Shown in pieces: positions 42,401 to 57,110 of a stretch of DNA of 64,000 nt (position 1 is the first letter of the stretch; every line of letters starts with the position of its first letter). The DNA is from Gavia stellata (lineage: Eukaryota; Chordata; Aves; Gaviiformes; Gaviidae), in NCBI RefSeq assembly GCF_030936135.1, contig NC_082611.1, forward strand, positions 10,927,001 through 10,991,000, written 5' to 3'. The translations under genes were made by a program, and so were the position numbers. Under the pieces are notes generated by a model, which saw nothing but the letters and a program-made list of their open reading frames with translations, was not told where the DNA came from and made no database searches.

Positions 42401-43014
42401 GTTTTCCGGAGGAGTGATTATCATTGGGCGATTATGTTTAGGGAAGGAACCCCCAAAATATTTGTTCACACTTGCAAAGACACCCTTTCAGCAGCAGCTG
42501 GTGTCCAGCTGATTCAGAATTGACCTGTGTGCTTCACATACTTCACTCGACCTGCAGCCAGCATTAAGCACAAAGCTTAACATTAAGCAGTTGGTGACTA
42601 TTGTACCACGTCAGACCATTCTCACGATTAATTGTTCTATTTGGACACAGACTGTCCCTCCTGTTGCAAAAGCACAGCTCAACACAGGTGGTAACCCACC
42701 AGTACGCTTGTCAGTTCCAACTACACATGCCAGCTTAGGTAAAAACATTTTCAAACAAAAAAAATTGCTTACCTGACACATTATTTAACAAACTAACATC
42801 ACCATCCATGCTTTTCCTTTTTCCCTCCATTGTATTCAGGTTACACCATGGTAAGGCAGCTGAAAGTTCATTTCTTTCCTTCTTGAGTCCTCTTTTTCTT
42901 TTTTTCTCAAGTACAATATTTACAGTGCAAATTCAGCAAGGAGATATTTTAAGGGCAGGATGCTCCATACTTTATTTTTTCTAGAAAAGTAATTAAAACA
43001 AATAAACAAATTGT

Positions 43015-43044
43015 GGGGGGGGGGGGTAAAGAAGGAAGGGGGGG
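43015..43044. repeat. G-rich tract
   Basis: Twelve consecutive G (43015-43026), then TAAAGAAGGAA and seven more G. It is a candidate G-quadruplex on the plus strand, about 2.3 kb upstream of the inferred MYH11 promoter. Confidence 0.8.
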
Positions 43045-44573
43045 TGTCACAAAGGCATTGTCCACTGGGAATCTATGGCTTTCATTTTGAGGCAACATTG
43101 GTTTAAAAAAATACCACAACATTTAGGAAAGTCCAACCAGGCTATTATATTAGCATATTCTTACGTTAACTTTTAAGTGAAGGTTAGAAGCCATGCTTAT
43201 TACACTTATCAGTTCCTGCCCCACATGGCTCAAGAGTGCAACTGTTTCAGTCCCAGCAGTAATGTTTTTTTAGACTTTCCAGCTCCGTTTAATGTTGCAT
43301 CATATATCACCCTCCACCACTGCCTCTGTTAAACACACCGCTCGGCAGCAAGCCTGCATGTGCACATGCAGTGGTTTGCAAACCAGCTGGAATAATTTCC
43401 ACTCCTTTTTAAGCTACTATTAAAATGTGCCTGGTTTTGTGAAACGGCTGCATGGGTTTAAAAGGAACTTCTTAGGATAATGTTGAAGAATGTTAAAATG
43501 ATCATACTTTTCATAGGATCCCCTTATGTTTCATTGTTTTATAGTCATTATATTCCTATTTAAAAGCTAAGTTTGCAATCAAGAAACTGAAAAAAAAAAA
43601 AATATATAGAGTGAACTACCCAGTGAGGAACTTTCTGCTAACAAGGGCAAGTTTCTTGGATTTATGTCCTGGTAATCATTTCCCCTGGCTTTGCTCCAAG
43701 ACAGTCACACGTGCGTGAGTCTGATATGACACTGCTGCCTTTCAGCTCCCGGGAGGGCTCTGCAGCGCTGGGCAGCAGCCCCGCACCTGGGGAGGCAGCG
43801 GACGCTGACCCTCCGCCTGAAGGACAGGCTGCAGCCACTGGGACCGTGCGACTGTGGTGGCAAACCTGGTCTTCTCCAGCTGAGGCCCGAACATGAGTCT
43901 GTACCTGATATTTCTGCAATGTTGCAGGGAAGAAACCCTGATGCTCTTCCCCTCTCTCCTCTTTGCCCGAATTTGTTTGCCTCTGGCCAGAGGTAGAAGA
44001 AGGAGCTACAGGTCTGTCATACCTGCAAGTGCTGGTACTTTGAGCGAGTGACAGCAGAGGTTTCCAGCCCAGCCTCCCCTCATAGGTATTTTTTCAGGAT
44101 GCCGAGACCAATACGAGCCTCATCCATCTTCCCCAGGAGGATTTATTTTCCAGGGAAGACAGGACTGTTGATGTCAAGAGAAATTATTTCACCCAGGACT
44201 GTGCTCCGATCCTTTGGGTATACACCATATTTAGTCTGTTGCCGAGAGGGGGTTGTTTCAGTATTTTGTGTTTGGCACGTCGATGGGAATTCCTAGAGGA
44301 TCCTAGCTTTCCCTTTTTGGGATGTCTCCATCCACAGGTCTTACTGCACAAGGCTGTTGGCTACTAGCGGGGGGAGGAGGGGGGACAGCCGGGGACTGAA
44401 GGTTTGGGGGGTGCGAGGGAGGGCTGACGAGGACCAGATCCCTCCCTAACCGCCGCAGGCCTGGTCCCAGCGCCCTGTCCTCCTCTCCCCCCCAGCGCAC
44501 GGTGCCTGCCGCCTGTTCTTTCCACTGCATCCCGGGGACCATTCCCCCTCAGCTATTTATCACTTCTCTTCTT

Positions 44574-44583
44574 CCTTTTATGG
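44574..44583 (+). promoter_or_regulatory. CArG box upstream of MYH11
   Basis: CCTTTTATGG, a perfect match to the SRF site CC(A/T)6GG, about 0.75 kb upstream of the inferred MYH11 start of transcription. Mammalian MYH11 depends on CArG boxes of this kind in its 5' flank, bound by SRF with myocardin. Such a motif is also expected by chance a few times in 64 kb, so the position is what makes it a candidate. Confidence 0.5.
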
Positions 44584-45050
44584 ACAGAGGGAGGTATTTC
44601 TTATATATGAAAAAGTATTTACAGTCCTTTCTCAGGAACTGAGCTGTGCACCAGATCGCAAGAGAAACTTGGGCAAATCCGCCGGGGAAGCGGGAAATGA
44701 CCCTCTTGTTCCCCAGGGGCAAAGGAGGCTTAAACCAGCCCCAGGCTCCAGATGTCACGTAAACACACGGAGACCCAGAGCAATCTCCACCCACACATCC
44801 CTGCTGTGTTAGGAATAACCCTGGTCTCCCAAGCAACCCCTGAACCCCGGGACTTGACTTAGCTCCAAGAAAACGCACTGACGGCGGGTGGGAAACCTCC
44901 TGTGCCACGCGGGACCGTGACCTGCCCTTAGTCCTTCTAGGCAGGGGGCCCCGAGGGGAGAGGACGCTGCCGAGCCAGGAAGGAGTTAAAGGTCCATTTG
45001 CTTGGCCAAACAGTTTCACCCCAGGAAAAAGCAAAACCTCCAAACTTGCG

Positions 45051-45110
45051 AGTTAGGGGCACCCCTTTCGAGTTAGGGGCACCCCTTTCAAGTTAGGGGC
45101 ACCCCTTTCA
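45051..45110. repeat. 20-bp unit repeated three times upstream of MYH11
   Basis: AGTTAGGGGCACCCCTTTC(G/A) occurs three times head to tail (45051-45070, 45071-45090, 45091-45110); the copies differ only in the last base of the first. Each unit holds GGGGCACCCC, almost a palindrome. It lies about 190-250 bases before the TATA-like box of MYH11. Confidence 0.95.
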
Positions 45111-45302
45111 TGCCTTTCCAAAAGCCGGAACCAGCCTGCTTCCCAAAAGAGCGGCTCGGCGCAGGGGCAGCAGCCCAGGGTTAGGCCCTGCTGGGAATGA
45201 GGTCCTTGGCTCAGGCTGTCTTTCCCAACCCAGGTACCAAGAGGATTTTCCAGCAGGACGTGGTTTCCAGGGCCCCTCCCCATTGACAAGATTCTCCTCC
45301 TC

Positions 45303-45309
45303 TATATAG
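45303..45309 (+). promoter_or_regulatory. TATA-like box of MYH11 (inferred)
   Basis: TATATAG in a GC-rich setting, with the proximal sequence CCCCTCCCCATTGACAAG (an inverted CCAAT core) just upstream. It is placed so that transcription would start near 45,335, before a strong splice donor at 45,409. Confidence 0.5.
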
Positions 45310-45334
45310 GGAGGCTGCAAAGGCTGCGAGGACT

Positions 45335-45408
45335 TGGACTGTCCCGGCTGGTGGCTGTACAGGTTCCCGACTCTCCAATTCACTCTCTGCTCCCCTAATT
45401 GGACGCCT
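45335..45408 (+). other. MYH11: MYH11 exon 1, non-coding (inferred)
   Basis: Stretch between the TATA-like box and the consensus donor CCT|GTAAGTA at 45409. MYH11 of other vertebrates has a short untranslated first exon spliced to the exon that carries the ATG, and this is the best candidate in the 12 kb before exon 2. The 5' end is a guess from TATA spacing; no transcript evidence is available here. Confidence 0.5.
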
Positions 45409-46795
45409 GTAAGTACCACGGGGCCCCGAGATCCCTGCTGGGGACGGGGCGGGGGGCTGGCCGCACTTCGGGATGGAGCAGGTCGGCAAGCTAACTGTTT
45501 CGCTACTTTGCAAACACGTTCAGTGAGTTAACCTGCAGATAGCGTACGAATTAGAAATAGGAACAGACTTACCAGACACGCTCAAATGGTTTATCCTCAT
45601 TTGTGCATTACTGACTGGGTTCTGTTTAAAATGCATTAGAGACCATGCACAGATGTTCTAGCCTGTTCCTCAGTCACTTCTAACACTGCTATTGCCGAAT
45701 CGAGCCTTAAAGATGCTGGCTGCAGAGCACGAGGTGCACTCCAAGCCGGCGGCAACGCAGCCCGCAAGGTGCTGGGCACTGCCGGATGGTGGCAGGTACC
45801 CACTGCCATTCAGCATCACGCGTGCATTCAGCGAAGAAGAAACCTGGTAGCCTGAGCAGCTGATCTTCTTTAAGTATTTCTACTTTTTCAGTGCTAATAA
45901 AGGAACTTAGTGTACTTCCCATGCTGTTTCAAGAAAGCATAACCAAATGAAATAATTAGCTTGTCAGTTACTTGTACTTTAAACAGGAAAACTGCTTAAA
46001 AATTAGAAGAAGGAATGGAAACTTTTTTTACAAAAATGCCATAGCGTTATATATGTGTGGGTTTAATATGCTGAGAATAAAGTTTAAGCGACAGTAATCT
46101 GGTAATTGACTGAAGTACACTAATTTGAGTAATTTCAAAGGTGACATGCCTTTCTAAAAGGGAAAACAGAGAAACAAACTTCTAACTTTAACGAACTGCC
46201 GTGAGTCAGTGAAGATGACGGTAGATGGCAGTACAGAAAGCGGCTTCGCTGTCATCCCAGGCGGTCACTTGCTTGTTTGACACACACAGATCCGTATGTA
46301 CGCGTGCATGCTCACATAGATAAATTTTGATGTGTATGTGAGGCGTATGCGTGTGCATAATTAAGAAGCAATATGAGATATTTTAAATATAAGGGAAAGC
46401 AGAAGGTTTGTCATTATTATCCAATACATACGCCTCAATAAATTCTTTTCTAAAATGCACTTGTTCAAAAACAAGCCCACCTTCTCTTTCACTCAAAGCT
46501 TTGCAGCTTGCAACAAGACACTGTGCACGGACTGACTTGCTGAACTCCCAAAGTCCACAGTTCCCTCAAGCCACTAATACAGAGGCTAAAATGATGAACC
46601 CCCACAAAGCAAAGTGCTTGATTAAGTAGTCAGTTTAGTTTAGTACATGATACTCCTCTGGCTGTGTTCGCTTAGATGTAAACAATGATTTTTATTATCT
46701 CATTTGCAATTGACACGCTAGTCCCTAAAAGGTATTTGTTTTGAATTTGTTATCATTACATTTTTGTGGAACAGCTAGTATTGAGAAGAACATCG

Positions 46796-46805
46796 CCATA
46801 TATGG
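46796..46805. promoter_or_regulatory. Palindromic CArG box in MYH11 intron 1
   Basis: CCATATATGG, a perfectly symmetric SRF consensus, about 1.46 kb downstream of the inferred start of transcription. Rodent MYH11 has a functional CArG box in its first intron at a similar distance, which supports homology of position; this has not been verified by alignment. Confidence 0.55.
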
Positions 46806-48727
46806 TAGCATGCATAGATGTATGCAGAGGATCCCGACTCTTTCTAATTCACCGAGACTTACTAGTTGCAAATCTGTTGGCTTTTCTTTTAAGCATGTTA
46901 ATTTTAGAAGAAGCCAAGAGCTAGAGATAGCTTTCCAACTTGTGCAAAGTCCAGTTAAAATACAGATTATTGATGAATTCTAATGAACATGCAGAACCTG
47001 ATTTACTTAATAGAATGACATTCGGGGGTATTTGAAATACCTGGTATCTTCCAGATAAAGGGAATCTATCCCCACATGATGCAATTCAAGTCTTTTTTCC
47101 TTCTTTTCTAATTTTTACAGTTTATAACACAGGTAATGACCTGGGCCAATTTCTTTGGAGTATTAAAAGAGCTATGAAGTGTTTAATCAGAGTTATGTAG
47201 TAACTTGCATTAACAGAGGTGAGAAGACCTGATAGGAGACCAAGGCACTTACAGACAATTTGATTGAAGTACATGGAGAATGCATTTAAAACAACCCAAA
47301 CAAACAGAAAACCAGCACCCACCAAAAAAACCCCAAACCAGCCCTGTGAAATTACTGAAAATGTTCTTTCTTAAAATACAGACTTCCCGTCTTCCATGGT
47401 TGAACACCTACACACTGGTACTGACGATACCTCCATGTTCAGATGAAAATGTCAATGATGCGAGTAAGCATTTGAGGGGTGGTCCTGGTGACCAGTGGGG
47501 AGAGGTGAGGGGCCAGGAGGGGCTGGCAGCAGTGCTCGTGACAAAGCTAACAGTGCTGGGGAGCCAGTGCCCAAACAAAGATCACAAGATTAGGATTCAC
47601 CCCTAGATTTTCTTTTTTCCAAGCAATGCTCAGTTGGGTAATTCAGTTAAGTACCGTAAAACATAAGCAACCTGGAAAGAACATAGGCAAGAACTACTAT
47701 AGCCTAAGAAACGCAGTTTGAGTCAAGCAGCAGGTTACTGCTACACTCTTCCATCAGAAGGCACTTATGAGAGCAGGACTTGGTTTCTGAAGATAATTCA
47801 CATACTTGGCTGTATGTTCCTCTGCTCTAATAATTATTCCCTGTACAGCTGTGATAAGCTTTTATACTGATGTGCACATCCTGCAGAGGAAGGGAGAAGT
47901 GTCCTTTATCTTCTCATCAGGAGAAAAGCAGTCCCTCTGAGCTCTGACCCAGGAGGCAATTCTGCTTGGCCAATAACCTTTTAATTAAAAGTGCACTTCC
48001 TGGAGATATTTATACTTTGTCCGTGGAATAATATACTCAGGATAAACTGATTGTAAAGACAGCATTCAACTTCTGTTACTGACATGGTAAGGGAAAAGAC
48101 TGAAGATCAGCTGGGTGTATCTGCAGTGGGACAGCAGAAGGTGGAATAGAAAGTAAGCTGTGCAAGTATGCGTGCCCTGTGTACTTGGGGTTTAGACAAG
48201 TATAACAGATGGATGTAGTTCGGTGTCATTTGGCACATTTCTAAGGCAAGAAACTTCGTATCAGTAGTATTCTTGTGATTGCTTTTCCTCCTAGCTTCCT
48301 CAGGATAGCTCACCTCTGAGTATAAAATTATTTACTCACACACGTGATTGGGGCTATCATCTACCTAAAGGAATGGATGAGAACTTATTACCACCTCTTG
48401 CACAGAGAAGATATTGATCTCTGTTTCTCTGAGGCAGCCCTATGGATGAAACCCAGGAACTGGCTAAGGGGCAAATTTTGCCTTCTCAGGGAACGTTCTC
48501 CATAGGCAGTAATGAATCTTTCCCCTTGGTCCATTTCCCCAATATCAATCATATGCTGGTCCAGGGCAGTTCAGTCTTGATCAGAGATGGACCAGAAGGT
48601 TTACTGCCAATTATTCATCAGAAAGCTTCAGCAGCCCATTAGTTCAGTGCACAGCACCTCACTGGGACAAATCTAGTTGAGTGTGTGGAGCTCATCTTCT
48701 ACCTCTTCTATTCAGAAATCTACCTTT

Positions 48728-48790
48728 CATATTAATATGCATTAATTAATATTCATTAATCTATTAAACTATTTATATTCATTAATCCAC
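48728..48790. repeat. AT-rich block with palindrome and direct repeats
   Basis: CATATTAATATG (48728-48739) is a perfect 12-bp palindrome. The 13-mer ATATTCATTAATC occurs at 48749-48761 and 48775-48787, and CATTAAT recurs several times. CTATTTATAT at about 48769 is one base off the MEF2 consensus. Confidence 0.7.
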
Positions 48791-49579
48791 ACTTCATAAC
48801 TGCATTTCCTTTTTTACTACGGTGGTACTCAGCCACTACTCAAACTTTATCCTCAGATTCCAGAGAATCAGTCATGAAAAGTTCTTTTTACACAAATCCA
48901 CGTTTTCCCCTCATTGTGTTTCAGAGGAGTTACAAGATCCAGCTGAGGCTGTCTATTCCCTATTTCTTGTAGGGGGTCTATTCTGACTGTGTTTAAACTA
49001 GTCAAACATAGTGCTTAGATCTAGAGGATGAAAACTTGTATTTCCAAGCTCTGCAGTTCATGCCACCTCTTATACCTTCCAACCTCGTCTCGCCTTCAAA
49101 AAGACTGAATTTAAATAACAAGGTGCAGTAAGCTTTATGTGCAGAAGTAGGAGAATGTAGCAGAATACAGACAGAGCAGCTCTCTGTTTCAGGCTGTAAT
49201 CTGTGGAAGGTGTTTTTGACTTAGCATGTAACAAGGAAAGGAACTTTCCCTTGGTCCTTGGGCAACAAAACAGCAAAGAACTTTGGGCTCGTCCCACTGG
49301 TGACATGCTTTGTAGCACGCCAACAGTTTTATCTTTGGTTGGGTTTTTGAGGTAGGTGGTCAGGATGATTTGGCAGTTTGATTTCCACCATCATCGTTTG
49401 TAGGCAGCTTCAAAGTGGTGGGATTTGACTCTGTGAAACTCAGCTCTGCAGTTTGGTCTAATTTTTGGTGTTTCTGACAGCAATACCAAATTCCTATTGA
49501 TTTGAATGTGCTGTCACTTGGCACTTAGCCACCGGCAGCACAATCCACCCCTTTTGATACTTCAGGATGCCCATATAGC

Positions 49580-49860
49580 TCTCTCTTCTGGGCCTAGGAC
49601 AGACCGAAATCCTCCCCTCTGTTGCCGCAGCAGTTCCTCCCACACTGCTGGGGCAGTGGGGTGGAGAACGTGCCTTGCCCATGGCTGCGGCAGCGGGAGG
49701 AGAGGCCATAGCAGGCTCCTGCTGCTCCCCGAGCCCCCTGCTCCCGGAGCCGCAGCCCGGGCAACGGGGCAGCGCTCCCCTTGCTCCCCTGTCCGGCCGG
49801 CTTCACCCTGCGGCCGCCAGCTGGAAAGCTCAGCTGGAAAGAATACCATCTCCATTATTG
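49580..49860. other. GC-rich island within MYH11 intron 1
   Basis: About 280 bases rich in G, C and CpG in an AT-rich intron, with open frames on both strands and two copies of CAGCTGGAAAG at its right edge (49818-49828 and 49831-49841), each holding a CAGCTG E-box. It could be an intronic enhancer, an alternative promoter or exon, or chance composition. No product is recognisable. Confidence 0.4.
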
Positions 49861-50991
49861 GAACTGTGCGGCTCTACCAGCCCTCTTGGCAATGAGGGAA
49901 CATTTTCTGCCTTAATCCACACAGAGGTCAAATAGTTTCCTCTTGCAGCTCTCTTCCAAGAATCCCCTGGGAGAGGGCGAAGGGCCACATCCTACAGAGC
50001 TCCCTCGCAGAGCCTTGACGGTGAAGGCCGCACGCGGGCCAGCGGCACTGCACAGAGCCGAGCTGCTCGGGTCTCCCTCCCGTTCACCCACACCACCACG
50101 CACATTGCATGTTCATGGACGACCTGGGTGAATTTTCCTGTTTTCCAGGCAAGGCTGGTGGCTCTAGAACAAGCACATTTAGAGGAAAGCTGGGGTTGTT
50201 TTTAGATGAGAGAATTGTTGAGGGAGTTTAAGAAGCTGGGACATCCAATTTCCACCAAATTATAGTTGGGATATCATCTAACCTTCTTAGGCGCCTCCAA
50301 AATCCTAGTTTTGTTTTTAAGCTTTATGTCACCTTCCGCATGATCCATGCTTCTCTCTCAGACCCCTCACACAGTCTGGCCTTGCAAAAAAACATTTATC
50401 TGTGGGAAGGCTTCAGGGACAAATATTTGGAAACCAATCTCTGACACTCCCAGAGCACAGGGTGTCCATTTGGCTACATACCACAGAGCTTGGTCTTTAC
50501 AAAAATCGTTCTGCTTATGGGTTGATTGCTGACATCTTTAGCAGTCTGTTCCCCAAACTCCCTCAAGATTCATGTTTGTTTGAATGATCTAAATATTAAA
50601 TCCATTCTCAATAAGGGAATGAAACAGCCTCTGTCTCCTGGACATGTTTTTCTTGGGCACACACTCTTCCCTGCTCCCCTCTGTAGCTCCTCCCCAGCTC
50701 CCCTCTCTGCTCTGCTGCATGGAAGGTTTTCTGGTTAGCACCACTCTTTTCCTGCCCTGTAGCAAACCACAAGAAGTCCTCTGTTTAATCCGTTCCTCAT
50801 TTAGAGCTGTGTGTCCCATAGGACACAGCAGAACGTGTACAAAAGCTCCAGCATTATCAGCAAAGCTCTTGCAGCTACGTCCTAATCTCCAATGGCCAGA
50901 GCAGGAAAGCAGCTGCCTCCTCCCTCCCAGACATGGTGCAAAGCAGCCAAAACCCTCCCATCGCTCTCACCTACGGAGGAGATACATCCGG

Positions 50992-51049
50992 CTGCTTTAT
51001 CCATGCGCGACTGCACGATGCTGTTTTACCCATGTGCAACTGCATGACA
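50992..51049. repeat. 29-bp tandem duplication
   Basis: Two adjoining 29-base units (50992-51020 and 51021-51049) agree at 22 positions. All seven differences are transitions, and three CpG sites of the left copy are TpG or CpA in the right copy. Confidence 0.8.
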
Positions 51050-51870
51050 CAGATGCATCATCCTTCCAGTTTGAGCATCATGGTTCAGAGTATCTAATAG
51101 CTGATGCAATTTCCACGCTTGCTTTACTACTTCTCTCTCTCATGTGGTAGATAAATGATCAGCTCCCACTGTCTGACCCATGGAGGGGGCATAACTCTAA
51201 ATTACTTCTCCTTCACCAGCAGTACTGATAACATTTTTTTTTTCTTTTGACCTTTTCTTCATCTTATACTTCTCCAAATGAAATGGTATTAGAGTGATTG
51301 GAAATAGTCCTTTGCAAGAAAAGGGCATTCCTCTACTTTCTGGAACACAGCCTGGGAACTGCTTTTCTACTGATTATTTCTTTATTGCACTGGTATTTCA
51401 GTACACACGCAACAGTATTTAGGTGATGAGAAATTTTTTGTGTATCTGAATTCCGTTAACTTTGTGATGGGCAAGAGATGAGGCAGCAGGAAGCTGTTCA
51501 GCTGGTGGTCTGGGTGCAGTCCTGACAGTCTCATTGCACAGACATTAGTTATGCCTTACTTTTCTCTCTGATCTTCAGTACAACACAAACAAAATAAAGT
51601 AATAAGCCCAGGTGTCCCGATTTGTTTTAGTGCCAGAAAGCTTTTGATTTAGGTGATTTCAGACACAGTAACAAAGGAATAGAAATCCGAACACAGATAC
51701 TCTGAGATATCTAAGCTGGCACCCAAAAGTATCTGCATGGCAATGTGAGCTATGACACAGGACCCATAGTGCTTTGGCTCTACCACGTGGCAGATTTGAC
51801 AAATGTGTTTTGCCTGGAATGTCTCCACATTTGCCTCCCTTTAAAACAGAATATTTTGCTTCCTCAACAG

Positions 51871-57110
<5,240 letters not shown>

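Larger units (their letters stand above)
39510..45290. other. Intergenic region between CEP20 and MYH11
   Basis: About 5.8 kb, AT-rich to about 43.7 kb and increasingly GC-rich after that. It contains a G12 run (43015-43026), a short GC-rich island at 43,735-43,870, a consensus CArG box (44574-44583) and a 20-bp triplicate repeat (45051-45110). No coding gene is recognisable; open frames up to 164 codons in the GC-rich part have no motifs that I know. Confidence 0.7.
45409..51870 (+). other. MYH11 intron 1 (inferred)
   Basis: About 6.5 kb. Notable inside are a palindromic CArG box (46796-46805) and an AT-rich block with a perfect palindrome and repeats (48728-48790). There is also a GC-rich island (49,580-49,860) and a 29-bp tandem duplication (50992-51049). 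No coding exon is recognised. Confidence 0.6.

Noticed and set aside
44549-45043. 164-codon frame on the minus strand upstream of MYH11
   Set aside because: No domain or homology that I recognise; it lies in a GC-rich promoter-flanking region and has no splice or promoter context.
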